A stretch of 28,752 nucleotides of DNA from Symbiodinium natans (GCA_905221605.1 CAJNDS010001035.1:829134-857885), one strand, 5' to 3'; shown: positions 1-9,091, counted from the stretch's first letter. Translations and numbers: made by a program. Notes: a model not told the origin generated them from the sequence alone.

Positions 1-12
1 TAAACCGCATAA

Positions 13-119
13 ACCCACCGCAAGCCCTGTAGACACCCGAATGAAGCGCCCGATGCCCTGCACAATCCTGCCGTATATGACTGCTCATCCAAGTACACAT
101 GCCACCCCGAACCTTTCAG
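13..119 (+). CDS. Exon-like island, 5' end uncertain
   Basis: An open frame runs from a stop at 10-12 to a consensus donor, TTTCAG followed by GTGAGG, at 120. The last part reads NPAVYDCSSKYTCHPEPF, rich in Cys, Tyr and Pro. The intron begins directly with TTTTAGGG-type repeat. The coding call rests on the open frame, the donor and balanced codon use. Product unknown; the exon may start upstream of the window. Confidence 0.4.
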
Positions 120-197
120 GTGAGGTTTTAGGGCTTAGGGTCTAGGGTTTAGGGTTTAAGGCTTAGGGTTTAGGGTTTGGGGTTTTGGACATTCCAG

Positions 198-354
198 GCA
201 GAACTCGAGTTGGGGGGCGAGGGCGGGATAGAAGTGTCTTCGCGCAAAACTCACGAGGACAAGATCGGGTTCTTCAAAGATAACGGGTACAGAATTCCGA
301 AGACATTCTACTGCAAGTGGTTGGGCCAGAGACACGACAACTGCAGCAACCCCC
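198..354 (+). CDS. Exon-like island, unknown protein
   Basis: Acceptor GGACATTCCAG lies just after a TTTAGGG array, and a GTACGT donor follows at 355. The frame is open for 52 codons; its middle reads IGFFKDNGYRIPKTFYCKW and it ends RHDNCSNP. The frame stays open past the donor to 620, so the 3' boundary is uncertain. Family not recognised. Its phase does not join cleanly to the island ending at 119, so at least one boundary is wrong or another exon intervenes. Confidence 0.42.
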
Positions 355-355
355 G

Positions 356-663
356 TACGTTGTGGCATCCTTTTCCCTTCGACTGCATGCCCCGCCCCGC
401 TATAAGAATTTTGGACCTTCTAGCGAGGATTTCGCATCGAGGCGTCAGGGATTGCCCAGCCGACTTTCGAGGCACCCGGCGTCCTCCAAAGCCAGAACGG
501 ACGCGCGAAGCGCGCGCGAGAGGCCGAACAGTGCGTCCCTATATGGCGCTTCCGCAATGCCGAACCGTTCGGAACATGTGGCGACGTAGAAGTACGCAGC
601 GCCAGTATGGTTTCCCATGATATCGGCGCGAGGTCCTGAGAACCCACGTGGGCCCCCCTGCAG
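356..663. other. No confident gene
   Basis: Unique-looking GC-rich sequence. The frame of the preceding island stays open through most of it, and other frames are open on both strands, but I see no convincing acceptor-donor pair. Confidence 0.4.
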
Positions 664-725
664 TTCGAGGCGCGGCCGCGATTTCGACTTTTCCGCGCTC
701 CACGCAGTCGCGCATGACAGGGCAG
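664..725 (+). CDS. Exon-like island with telomeric donor
   Basis: Acceptor CCCCCCTGCAG opens a 62-base island ending GGGCAG directly against GTTTAGGGTTTAGGG, so the repeat itself supplies the 5' splice site. The frame reads RGAAAISTFPRSTQSRMTGQ. Product unknown. Confidence 0.35.
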
Positions 726-856
726 GTTTAGGGTTTAGGGTTTATAGGCATTAGGCTTTAGGGTTTAGGGTTTAGGGGGTGTTGCATTTGTATCATAGGG
801 CTTGGGAAACTTGGCACTTCTTTGGCTTGCTGTGGACAACTCGGGTGTTTGTACAG

Positions 857-960
857 ATGAAGAGCAACATGCCCGCCTCCCGCAGCCCTCAAGCGACTTC
901 TCTCAAAGGTGACATCACCAACATTGACGCCTTCGCCGCTCGCCCTGAAGAGGGGCTGTT
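857..960 (+). CDS. Exon-like island, possible propeller blade
   Basis: Acceptor TGTTTGTACAG precedes ATGAAGAGC. The frame starts MKSNMPASRSPQATSLK and continues GDITNIDAFAARPEEGLF, then hits the TTTAGGG array. DAFAARPEEGLF is similar in shape to the G-x-N-P-x-D-x-x-Y motif of other islands here. An AAAG/GTGACA donor at about 908 is an alternative end. The ATG could be an initiator, but an acceptor precedes it. Confidence 0.4.
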
Positions 961-1003
961 TAGGGTTTAGGGTTTAGGGTTTAGGGTTTAGGGTTTAGGG
1001 TTA
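961..1003 (+). repeat. (TTTAGGG)n interstitial array
   Basis: About six perfect TTTAGGG units fill the gap between two exon-like islands and end in TTATTTGCAG, an acceptor-like sequence. Confidence 0.95.
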
Positions 1004-1010
1004 TTTGCAG

Positions 1011-1107
1011 GGCTCAGGTAGACACCTGGAGCCAGGCAGGCAATCCGTCAAGATCTGGGTTGGAGCATGCTTGAAATTCGCTTTCTTCAGGATGTGCAGC
1101 GGATTTT
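1011..1107 (+). CDS. Exon-like island, unknown protein
   Basis: Acceptor TTATTTGCAG follows a telomeric array. The frame reads RHLEPGRQSVKIWVGACLKF then AFFRMCSGF before running into TTTAGGG-like sequence. The 3' end is uncertain. Just downstream, after TTTACAG at 1126, a short frame reads AFRDLSWNP, which resembles a propeller motif but is too short to call. Confidence 0.38.
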
Positions 1108-1235
1108 TAGGGTTTGGGGTTTACAGGGTCCAGCCTTTCGCGACTTGTCCTGGAACCCGTGATGCAAACCCTAACTCCCCGATAAGCTGAGACCCTGGAT
1201 CCGACGCATTGGAAACGAAGACACCGACACACTGA

Positions 1236-1526
1236 TGCGCACACACCCACACACCCACCCACCCACCTACCCACCTACCCACCTACCCACCCACGCTCGC
1301 ACGCATGCACGCCCGCACGCCCGCCAGCCCGCACGCGCGCAAAGACAGACAGAGACAGAGACAGAGACAGACAGACGGACGGACGGACGGACCGACAGGC
1401 ACACAGACCGACAGACAGAGACAGACAGAGAGACAGTCACAGACAGGCACAGACAGACGCAAACAGACACAGACAGACACAGACAGACACGGACAGACAG
1501 ACAGAGACAAACAGACAGACAGACAG
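1236..1526 (+). repeat. Compound microsatellite (CACACC / ACAGACAG)
   Basis: Starts with ACACACCCACCC and CACGCACGC types, then about 180 bases of ACAGACAGAG / GACAGACGG units. Open frames on both strands here are by-products of the repeat (RQTDRQT, CLSVCLSV). Confidence 0.95.
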
Positions 1527-1759
1527 GACCGCTCAGCAGTTGCTCTAGCACCTGGTGGCCACTAGTCCCCAGCGCACGAAAACCGACATACTCCCAAAGC
1601 TGTGCCCAAAGCCCGTTTAGGGTTTAGGGCTTCCCTCCAACCCATGACGCGAGCCTTCCTCGAGTAAGGTCTCCCGACCAGATCCTGCTTTACCCTTCAT
1701 TTGTGGCTTGCCGAGCCTTTGAAGGGGTCCGGGGGGTTTGAGTGCTTTAGAGTGACTAG

Positions 1760-1998
1760 GTAGGCCCTTGGGACATTTTGTATTTTCCCTTATTGGGTTT
1801 AAGAGGATCATATCTAGGAATATTTTTCAGAGGGCTCTAAGGGCCATCCTAGGTGAGTTCGGGGATTGGAGGGCAGGTGGCCGGGCACTGAGAGTTTTGA
1901 CTCGGTATGGCTCAGACATGATGCTGAGGTTTACATGGTTTTGGGTTTCGCGCTTGCTAGAAGTGAGAGATCAGCAAGTGCTTCCGGTAGAAGGGTAG
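1760..1998 (+). CDS. Possible exon with upstream small intron
   Basis: A frame open to a TAG at 1996-1998 includes EFGDWRAGGRALRVLTRYGS and ends DQQVLPVEG. CTAG/GTAGGC at 1759 with ATTTTTCAG at 1829 would define a 70-base intron, and CTAG/GTGAGT at about 1851 is a strong further donor, so structure is ambiguous. Function unknown. Confidence 0.25.
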
Positions 1999-2410
1999 CG
2001 GAGGAAACTCCACACCGAACGCACACACGCCCATAAAGAATCGGACAAGCCAGAGCCTCCCCAAAAACTCACGCAGCAGTCACAGCACAAACCCTCATCA
2101 CAATTGGCCCCGAACCCTCTCATAGGCCCTAATTCGGCTTGACGTGGCGATTACACTTGAGTACCAGGCGCCTGGACACAAAGCGGCCATCGGATCATAT
2201 AGGATCCTCCGAAGATCTCCAATTTTCCAGGAACCTGCGGGAATCTCCCCAAAACCCCTGCAGCTCCCCCAAGCGAGCACTTGACACCCCTGGCCAGCAA
2301 CCCAACGGATAACGGCGCAAGACTTCAATTCGGATGCCCTTGCCATTGCCAGGCGGGGGCTGGGGGGGGGATCCCGGAGTGAATCCCCATGTTAGGACCC
2401 TCATGTCACC

Positions 2411-2508
2411 TTATTATAGGGGCCTTAATAATCAGAATAGGGCTTTGGGGGTTATTGTAGTGTAATTCTAGAGGGACTATAAGGGAATCTGAGGTAAATA
2501 TTCCGACC
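2411..2508 (-). mobile_element. MITE-like insertion inside copy A
   Basis: The reverse complement of this AT-richer block matches 8771-8913 through ATTCCCTTATRGTCCCT and AAGGCCCCTATA, whereas copy C lacks it and copy B keeps only an edge. It is therefore probably a separate small mobile element. Confidence 0.5.
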
Positions 2509-2650
2509 GCTATATTACTTCTGCGCAGCCCTCAGCCCTCAGCCCTCAGCCCTGCACGATGATAATGATTATCGCCAGGGGCAGGAACACTTACGGGTTT
2601 CATTCGGTCGTGTCAGCCCTCTTCGGCTTGTAAAGAAGTCATGAAAAGCA

Positions 2651-2677
2651 CCCCCCCCCCCCCCCCCCCCCCCCCCC
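2651..2677. repeat. Poly-C tract, 27 bases
   Basis: 27 C in copy A. Copy B has about 12 G at the matching place, and copy C has CACCCCGC. An expanded homopolymer or an assembly artefact. Confidence 0.9.
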
Positions 2678-4194
2678 TGCTGAGATCAAGGCAGCACAGC
2701 CCTCCCTCAAACTCCTGCTGCAGTCGACGCGGGTCTCGGGGAGCTCCGAAACCCTAAACCCTAGACCCTAAACCCTAAACCAAAACCCAAAAGCCCTAAA
2801 ACCTAGTGGGTCCAGGTCAGGAGTTCCGGGGTGGCAGGGTTCGAATTCGGGGTCAGGAGCGCAGCTGATTGAGAAACCCCAAACCCCCAAACCCCTGCAA
2901 GACAACTGTCTGATCTGTAGGCATCTGCAGTCCGGAGTGTCTATGTAAGCCCACAGAGCAAACACTCAGCTCTACACATCAAATCCTAAACCCTAAGCCC
3001 GAAGCCCTAAACCCTGAACCCTGAACCCTGAAGCCTAAACCGTAGACCCTAAACCCCAAACCCTAAACCCTAAACCCTAAACCCGAAGACCTCAGCCCCG
3101 AACCCTAACCCTAAGCTAAACCCTGGCAGGTCAGGGAGAGCAAGATTGGGTGTCTCACCTCGCACGCTGATGCGAAGTTTGGGGTTTAGAGTCTAGGGTT
3201 TGCAGTCTTGCGAATTTTGTTGCCCCCCCCCCCCCTCCCCCAGCCCCCCGAAACCCTTGCTCTCCAACCCGAAACTCACATTCAACCCTACACTGTAGGG
3301 CCTACAGCCTCCAAAGTGTTGGGTCTGTGGGTCGGCAACCGATTTGGGCTGGAGGGTTCTTGTCGAATCCGGAGCGCGCCCTGGCCCTACAGCACAGGGT
3401 TGAACGTGAGCTTCGGGTTGGAGAGTAGGGGTTTTGGGGGGCTGGGGGGGGCAACAAAAATCGCCAGACTGCAGACCCCAGACTCTAAACCCTAAACTCC
3501 TTCGCATCAGCGCGCGAAGTGAGGCATCTAATCTTGCTCTCCCTGACCTGCCAGGGTTTTGCTTAGGGTTCAGGGTTTAGGGCTTAGGCTTTATGGTCAT
3601 GTAGGGGTTTACTGTGTAGGGCTGAGTGTTTAAGGTCAGGGGTTCATAAGCATCGGCTCTGTGGGCTTACATAGAGTCACTCCGGACTGCAGATGCCTAC
3701 AGATCAGACAGTTGTCTTACAGGGGTTTGGGGGCTTGGGGTTTCTCAATCATCTTTGCATCTTCTGCTGCGCTCCTGAACCCCGAATTCGAAATTTCCCA
3801 CCCCGGAACTCCTGGACCTGGACCCACTAGATTTTAGGGCTAAGGGTTTATAGGGTTCAGGGGTTAGGGTTTAGGTTTAGGGTTTAGGGTGTAGGGTTTA
3901 GGGTTTAGGGTTTAGGGTTTAGGAGCTCCCCGAGACCCGCGTCGACTGCAACAGGAGTTTGAAGTTATACTGAGGCGCTTTGAGGGAGGGCTGTGCTGCC
4001 TTGATCTCAGCAGAAGGGGGGGGGGGTGCTTTTCATAACTTTTTTACAATCCGAAGAGGGCTGACACAACCGAATGAAACCCGTGAGTGTTCCTGCCCCA
4101 GGCGATAATCATTATTCGTGCAGGGCTGAGGGCTGAGGGCTGCGCAGAAGGCAATATAGGGGTCGAACAATTTCTAATAATATTCGGTTATAGT

Positions 4195-4814
4195 TTGGGT
4201 TCGGCCGGTCCACACTAACAGTCACCACCAGCAGACCCACAAATAAAATCACCCGGTAAATGCCAAAAAATTGACTGAGATTCCTGCTATTCCTGGTGCT
4301 ATTCCTGGTGCTATTTCTGGTGCTATTTCTGGTGCATTTTGTTGTGCTATTCCTGGTGCTATTTCTGGTGCTATTTTTTGTGCTATTGTTTGTGCTATTT
4401 CTGGTGCTATTTTTTGTGCTATTGTTTGTGCTATTTCTGGTGCTGTTGCTGGTGCTATGTGACGAACAATCACCATCAGCAGACCCACAAAAAACAGCAC
4501 CCGGCTGCTAAAATTGACTGGGATTCCTGGTGCTATTTCTGGTGCTATTGTTTGTGCTATTTCTGGTGCTATTTTTTGTGCTATTCCTGGCGCTATTTCT
4601 GGTGCTATTTTTTGTGCTATAGTTTGTGCTATTTCTGGTGCTATTTCTGGTGCTATTTCTGCTGCTATGTGACTAACAGTCACCACCAGCAGACCCACAA
4701 AAAGAAGCACCCGGTAAATGCTAAAATTGACTGGGATTCCTGGTGCTATTTTTGGCCTGTGTGTTATAAGACCACGGCGTTATTTGACTGTTAGTGTGGA
4801 CCGGCCGAACCCAA
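4195..4814. mobile_element. Non-autonomous DNA transposon (MITE), 8-bp TSD
   Basis: A 620 bp element with 30 bp terminal inverted repeats that match 30/30 (4195-4224 and 4785-4814, starting TTGGGTTCGGCCGGTCCACA). It is flanked by an identical 8 bp direct repeat GTTATAGT at 4187-4194 and 4815-4822. 8 bp duplications are typical of hAT, P and some related superfamilies; the TIR start is not the usual hAT CAGNG, so the superfamily stays open. No transposase frame. The body is minisatellite. Perfect ends suggest a recent insertion into copy B. Confidence 0.88.
4282..4750 (+). repeat. Minisatellite inside the MITE (CTGGTGCTATTT)
   Basis: 12-base units of the form [CT]TGGTGCTATTT / TTTGTGCTATTG, in two main blocks plus a third short one. 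The blocks are separated by ~75 bp spacers containing CAGCAGACCCACAAA and AAATTGACTGGGATTCC, the latter also next to the left TIR. The element interior thus seems to have grown by internal tandem duplication of its end region. Long open frames here (IAPEIAQ / FLVLFLVL) are products of the 12-base period. Confidence 0.85.
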
Positions 4815-4905
4815 GTTATAGTCTAGTAGTAAGGTGACATGAGGCTCCTCACATGGGGCTTCACCCCGGGACCCCCCCACCCTCCGCCCTGGCAATGGCA
4901 AGACT

Positions 4906-6110
4906 AAATTCGCACCGCCCGCACACACACACACACACACTCACAAAGAATCTAGAGCCTCCCCGAGAACCCACAAATCAGTCAACCCTCATCACAAGCG
5001 GACCCGAACCCTCTCATAGACCCTAATTAGGCTTGACGTGGCGATTACACTTGAGTACCAGGCGCCTGAACGCAAAACGACCATAGGATCATATAGGATC
5101 CTCCGAAGATCTCCAAAATTTTCCAGGAAATATCAGCCGCAACCGGGACTCTCCCCCCCAAAACCCCTGCAGCTCCCCCCGGCGCGCACTTGACACCCCT
5201 GGCCAGCATCCCCACGAATATCGCAGCAAGACTTCAATTCGGATGCTCTTGCCATTGCCAGGCGGGGGGTGGGGGGGGGGGGGGTGTCCCTGGGGCCCCC
5301 ATGTCAATGTGAGGAGCCTCATGTCACCTTACACCAAACCCTACACCCTAAACCCTAAGCCCTCAGCCCCCTCAGCCCCCTCAGCCCGCACGATGATAAT
5401 CATTATCATGTGGGGCAGGAACACTTCCGGGTTTCATTCGGTTGTGTCAGCCCTCTTCGGCTTGTGAAGAAGTTATGAAAAGCACCCCGCTCCTGCTGAG
5501 ATCAAGGCAGCACTCAAAGCGCCTCAGTATAACTTCAAACTCCTGTTGGCGGTCGACGCGGGTCTCGGGGAGCTCCTAAACCCCAAACCCCAAACCCCAA
5601 ACCCTAAACCCTAAACCCTAAACCCTAAACCCTAAACCCTAAACCCTAAACCCTAAACCCTAAACCCTAAACCCTAAACCCTAAACCCTAAACCCTAACC
5701 TAAACCCTAAACCCTAAACCCTAAACCCTAAACCCTAAACCCTAAACCCTAAAACCTAAACCCTAAACCCTAAACCCTAAACCCTAAACCCTAAACCCTA
5801 AACCCTAAACCCTAAACCCTAAACCCTAAACCCTAAACCCTAAGCTAAGCCCTGGCAGGTTCAGATTCTCCACTCAGGGAGAGCAAGATTGGGTGTCTCG
5901 CTCCGCACGCTGGGGGGCGAAGGAGTAAAGGGTTCAGGGTTTAGGGTTCAGGGTTTAGGGTTTAGGGTTTCGGGTTTCGGGTTTAGGGGTTGCAGTCTTG
6001 CGATGTTTGGCCCCCCAACCCCCGAAACGCCTACTCTCCAACCCGAAAATCATATTCAACTTCTGCAAGCCTCGGAACAAAAGTGTTGGGCCTGAGGCTG
6101 TTGGCTGCTC
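4906..6110 (+). repeat. Long dispersed repeat, copy C
   Basis: Direct copy of A: it shares GGATCATATAGGATCCTCCG, CTTGACACCCCTGGCCAGCA, GTTTCATTCGGTTGTGTCAG, GAGATCAAGGCAGCA, GAGCAAGATTGGGTGTCTCG and CTCTCCAACCCGAAA. It differs by a CA microsatellite near 4923, a G tract near 5267-5284 and a far larger CCCTAAA array. Confidence 0.8.
5576..5844 (-). repeat. (CCCTAAA)n array inside copy C
   Basis: About 38 units, nearly perfect. The same position holds roughly 3 units in copy A and about 8, mixed, in copy B, so the array expanded after the large repeat was duplicated. Confidence 0.95.
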
Positions 6111-6157
6111 TGGCAGCCAGGCGGACTGTTGGGCGTTCTGCAGCTTCACATGCAGAT

Positions 6158-6285
6158 ACATGCACACACAGACACACGGACAGACGGACAGGCAGGCCGA
6201 CATACATCCATACATACATCCATACATCCATACATCCATACATACATACATGCATGCATGCATGCATGCATGCACACACACACAG
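6158..6285 (+). repeat. Microsatellite (CATA / CATG / ACAGACGG)
   Basis: Starts with ACACACAGACACACGGACAGACGG, then CATACATC units, then GCATGCATGC. The open frames over it are repeat by-products. Confidence 0.93.
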
Positions 6286-6430
6286 AGGCATTCAGCCAAA
6301 TCCCTATAGACCCCTACAAGCCCCACGCAAGAACCCCGCAAGACTCCCAAAACGGCGTTCTTAGGAGTTGCGAGGGCTGGTCTCCATCCATTTTACACGC
6401 CTCCTGTCGAGTCGGCTGCAGAGTCTCTAG

Positions 6431-6538
6431 GGCTTCGTGCACAAGATGTTCAAAGGGCTTGGGGCGCCTCTTCCCAAAGCTCGCATCCTTGGGTCCCGTT
6501 TGTTACAAGACCACAGGCTTTCTGGTGCGAAGTTTTGA
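6431..6538 (+). CDS. Exon-like island, unknown protein
   Basis: After TCTCTAG the frame reads GFVHKMFKGLGAPLPKARIL and continues GSRLLQDHRLSGAKF to a TGA. GTGCGAAG near 6523 could be an earlier donor. Amphipathic, basic peptide; family unknown. It may precede the exon at 6623. Confidence 0.4.
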   Translation, partial: GFVHKMFKGLGAPLPKARILGSRLLQDHRLSGAKF

Positions 6539-6622
6539 AGCCTCCGAGGCCTTCCAAATCTGTACTGCAGGGCCTTGTGCCTCTCAGTGCCCCAGCTTCA
6601 CTCTCCCCTCTTGTGCTTGCAG

Positions 6623-6770
6623 GCTTTTTGAGAAGCATCAAGACTCAACAAAACCCAAGTGGCCCAAGAGGAATTTCTGGAGCCGACCAAAGCGTAAGCC
6701 GGAGGGGCACCCGAACGCGCTCCGCAACAGCCTGCATACCCGATTGCGCACAACCTTGTACAAAGCCTAA
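6623..6770 (+). CDS. Probable terminal exon, basic C-terminus
   Basis: A strong acceptor (CTCTTGTGCTTGCAG) is followed by 49 open codons and TAA. The sequence begins LFEKHQDSTKPKWPKRNFW, passes through SRPKRKPEGHPNALRNSLH and ends RLRTTLYKA. It is very rich in Lys, Arg and Pro, as in a nucleic-acid-binding or nuclear-targeting tail. Upstream the same frame is open back through the microsatellite, so the acceptor sets the start. No family recognised. Confidence 0.5.
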
Positions 6771-6858
6771 AAGGCTGCCTAGTTTTAGGGTTTAGAGTTC
6801 AGGGTTTCGGGTTTAGGGTTTTTGGGCTTTTTGCTGTGGATTGAAACCTCTGCGGCAG

Positions 6859-6920
6859 GTGATCATCATGAGCGTGACGGGCACTGCGGTGCGCTACGAA
6901 CCTCGGTCGCGCCTAGCTAG
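6859..6920 (+). CDS. Exon-like island
   Basis: CTGCGGCAG acceptor, 62 bases, then CTAG/GTGCCC. The frame reads VIIMSVTGTAVRYEPRSRLA, beta-strand-like. Unknown product. Confidence 0.38.
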
Positions 6921-7228
6921 GTGCCCCGAAGCTTAAACACTTCAGACCTTTCAGCCCTTCAACAGAAAAATGCACTGCCTTACAGGCCTAAACTACTGTA
7001 AAGATCCCTGAACCTTCAACCCTAACCCCCCCCCCCCCTTCATTGCTTTTGGGAACCAAAAACCCCAAACCCTAAACTCTCTGGCATGAGTTGCCGTAGG
7101 TATTTGGGATGCCCAAAAGGGACCCCAATTTGAACTAATTTGAAGAACTACCCAGATAAACCCACCCTCAACCCTAAAACCCTTAACCCTAAAACCCTAT
7201 ATGGCCTTGAGCAGTTCCTAGAGCCCAG

Positions 7229-7265
7229 ATTTTGGACATGGTGGGCGTCGATGTCCTCCCAAGCG
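7229..7265 (+). CDS. Short exon-like island
   Basis: GAGCCCAG acceptor and AAGCG/GTGAGG donor enclose 37 bases reading ILDMVGVDVLPS. The motif MVGV[DN] matches the island at 22008 (LTMVGVNPQG), suggesting related blades. Confidence 0.33.
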
Positions 7266-7624
7266 GTGAGGTGACGACTGCCTGGTTGGGACCTGAGAGT
7301 TTCGCTGCTTAGGGTTTAAGGTTTAAGGTTTAGGGTTTAGGGTTCAGGGTTCAGGGTTCAGGGTGTGGTGTGTAGGGTTTAGGGTTTGGGAAGTTTTCTC
7401 CCCAAATTGCCTGAACTTCCCATCCTAGCCTACAAAAATAAGGTTTCTATACCATGACTTGCACGAGTAGTAGACAACCTGGAGTTAGTTGGGTTAGCGT
7501 GGGGAGCCTCCCTAGTTTCATCTTTTCGGCTTGTGCTGTTGGGGTTTAGGGTTTACGGAGTGGCGGGTCGGGCCGCCTTATGGCGCTCTACCCCGGATGC
7601 GCATTCTAATGTTTGATATTTATT

Positions 7625-7663
7625 CACTATATATATATGTATATATATATATGTACAATATAA

Positions 7664-7698
<35 letters not shown>

Positions 7699-7702
7699 TA
7701 TT
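7625..7702. repeat. (TA)n microsatellite
   Basis: Interrupted TATATATG repeat. The surrounding 7400-7920 is AT-richer than its neighbours and contains no convincing exon; a frame at about 7745-7808 (GDLDRPNGCPQAG) is weak. Confidence 0.9.
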
Positions 7703-7936
7703 GTCTTTATTGTAGTAATAAGGGATGCGATGTTTCCCCGAGGGGGCGATCTCGACCGCCCCAACGGCTGTCCCCAAGCTGGCGCGTCACCTTTGTCAAG
7801 ACTCTTGAACCCACCTATATCCCCCTTGGGAATCTTTTTTTACTTTTATATATAAAACCCAAGAGTAGATTTAAACATATTGTTTGTATTAAGGTTCTAA
7901 GGGGAGTATAGCCGCCGCGCGCGGGGGGCGTTGTCT

Positions 7937-8078
7937 ATGACGCCCTGCGTGTATTTGTTCACAAGTGCGAGCGGGAAAGAAGTCATGAGCTTGATGCTTA
8001 GAGCCGATTCCACCTCGGGTTTGGACTCCCTTGCCGGGGTCGCGCAGGACTCCCGAACTCCCAAGCCTCCCCCTTGGG
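7937..8078 (+). CDS. Exon-like island, possible first exon
   Basis: From an ATG the frame reads MTPCVYLFTSASGKEVMSLM, then LRADSTSGLDSLAGVAQDSR, then TPKPPPWG. It ends at GGG/GTTTAGGG, where the telomeric array begins. C/G-rich third positions support coding. The frame is open some way upstream, so the ATG need not be the start. Unknown family. Confidence 0.45.
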
Positions 8079-8166
8079 GTTTAGGGTTTAGGGTTTAGGG
8101 TTTAGGGTTTAGGGTTTAGGGTTTAGGGTTTAGGGTTTAGGGTTTAGGGTTTAGGGTTTAGGGTTT
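8079..8166 (+). repeat. (TTTAGGG)n array
   Basis: Twelve perfect units beginning GTTTAGGG directly at the end of the upstream island. Confidence 0.95.
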
Positions 8167-8358
8167 GGGGTCCCGAGAGGCTAGTAGGGCAGGCCCTCCT
8201 GGGTCTCCTGGACAGACTCGCACACGTAGGCCTTTCTTCTGGGCTTTTCAGGCCAAGAGTCCCCCACGCCATGCACTCCCCCACTTGGGTCGTGCGCCAA
8301 GAGCTTTTCGGTCGCGCATTGGGGTCGTTCGCCAAGGCATTCCGGCCGAAACTGCCAG

Positions 8359-8449
8359 GGTCGAGCAGATGAAGACTGAAACCCCACTTCGGCCCAGCAG
8401 CAATCCTGTTCCTGGACATCGAAGCGTTTTAGGGTGTGAGCTACATTGA
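8359..8449 (+). CDS. Exon-like island to a stop
   Basis: Acceptor GAAACTGCCAG. The frame reads VEQMKTETPLRPSSNPVPGH then RSVLGCELH and TGA. Upstream, 8284-8352 is a two-copy imperfect repeat of about 35 bases (GGTCGTKCGCCAAG). Unknown product. Confidence 0.3.
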
Positions 8450-8540
8450 ACCAGTACGAACAATATAACGTTTTCTCTTTGACGAAGTGTTCTAACTAAA
8501 CTTATTCGGCTACGAACGGGCACGAAGTAAAGCTAACAAG

Positions 8541-8630
8541 ATGGCAGCCACAGTGGCAGCAGAAAAGCACATGACTTCGGGCATCCATCCCCAACAAAAG
8601 AGCCTACAAGCAACATTTAGAGTCTGCTAG
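8541..8630 (+). CDS. Small ORF or exon, 29 codons
   Basis: AACAAG precedes ATGGCAGCC. The frame reads MAATVAAEKHMTSGIHPQQK then SLQATFRVC and TAG, abutting TTTAGGG. The N-terminus is typical of a cytosolic start. Either a short first exon with an unrecognised donor or a small protein. Confidence 0.33.
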   Translation: MAATVAAEKHMTSGIHPQQKSLQATFRVC

Positions 8631-8657
8631 TTTAGGGTTTAGGGTTTAGAGTTTTAG

Positions 8658-8767
8658 GGAAGCCCATCCGACTCTGTATTCACAAGCCGAAAAGGCATAG
8701 TTTGGACTCTTGCCACCTTTGCTGTCTGGCGCAATTGTTTTTTGAACACGAGCCGCCACAAGCCTAA
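8658..8767 (+). CDS. Probable terminal exon with telomeric acceptor
   Basis: The array ends AGAGTTTTAG, which serves as acceptor. 35 codons then read KPIRLCIHKPKRHSLDSCHL, CCLAQLFFEHEPPQA and TAA. Cys/His pairs (C-x-H, CHLCC) hint at a metal site, but no known zinc-finger spacing is complete. Unknown. Confidence 0.42.
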
Positions 8768-8770
8768 TCC

Positions 8771-8913
8771 AGGGGTCGAATTTCTATGAATATGATTCCC
8801 TTATGGTCCCTTTGTAATTATACTATATAAACAACCATCCTGAAATTTCAGCACGCGCGTTGTGACGAATTTGCCCCCAAAACCCTATTTTAATTATCAA
8901 GGCCCCTATATTA
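8771..8913 (+). mobile_element. MITE-like AT-rich repeat
   Basis: AGGGGTCGAATTTC to CAAGGCCCCTATATTA matches, in reverse complement, 2411-2508 over most of its length. No coding frame. Confidence 0.5.
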
Positions 8914-9091
8914 GCCCTCCAGGATTTGTAGTGTTTATGGTGTACTCGAACCCTTAACCCTAAACAAGGCACCCTGAACAAAGCCCCAGGCCTCAGACTC
9001 CCAAACCTTTGCAAACCCGAAGCCCCAGATCCTGTCCTTTCAAAACCACAAAGCAGCCATTCAAAACCCCAAGCTCTAATCCCATAAGGGT

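Larger units (their letters stand above)
2012..3340 (+). repeat. Long dispersed repeat, copy A
   Basis: Forward copy of a ~1.2 kb repeat found three times in 4 kb. Landmarks in order: AGAGCCTCCCC, GGATCATATAGGATCCTCCG, TTGCCATTGCCAGG, CATGTCACCTTA, CAGCCCTCAGCCC, GTTTCATTCGGT, TGAGATCAAGGCAGCA, GTCTCGGGGAGCTC, a CCCTAAA stretch, AGATCAGACAG on the opposite strand, GGGAGAGCAAGATTGGGTGT and TCTCCAACCCGAAA. Open frames inside are short and not shared between copies, so I see no gene. Origin (transposon or segmental duplicate) unknown. Confidence 0.8.
3386..4905 (-). repeat. Long dispersed repeat, copy B (inverted)
   Basis: Reverse-complement copy of the element, facing copy A across a spacer of roughly 90 bases (3299-3385) and copy C on the other side. 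It contains TTGGAGAG, GCTCTCCCTGACCTGCCAGG, GAGCTCCCCGAGACCCGCGT, TGCTGCCTTGATCTCAGCA and GGTGACATGAGG. It is interrupted by the transposon at 4195-4814 and stops abruptly at GGCAATGGCAAG. Confidence 0.8.

Noticed and set aside
1235-1627. Thr/Gln/Asp-rich ORFs
   Set aside because: ACAGACAG microsatellite read in three frames; both strands equally open.
3193-3507. Pair of opposed ~100-codon proteins with shared QPE[AT]H[VI]QP
   Set aside because: They are the same palindromic DNA read from both arms of the large inverted repeat; the third copy is frame-disrupted.
4249-4794. Coding genes of 150 codons on both strands (IAPEIAQ and CYFWCYF repeats)
   Set aside because: Products of the 12-base minisatellite within the MITE; every frame is open because the period is a multiple of three.
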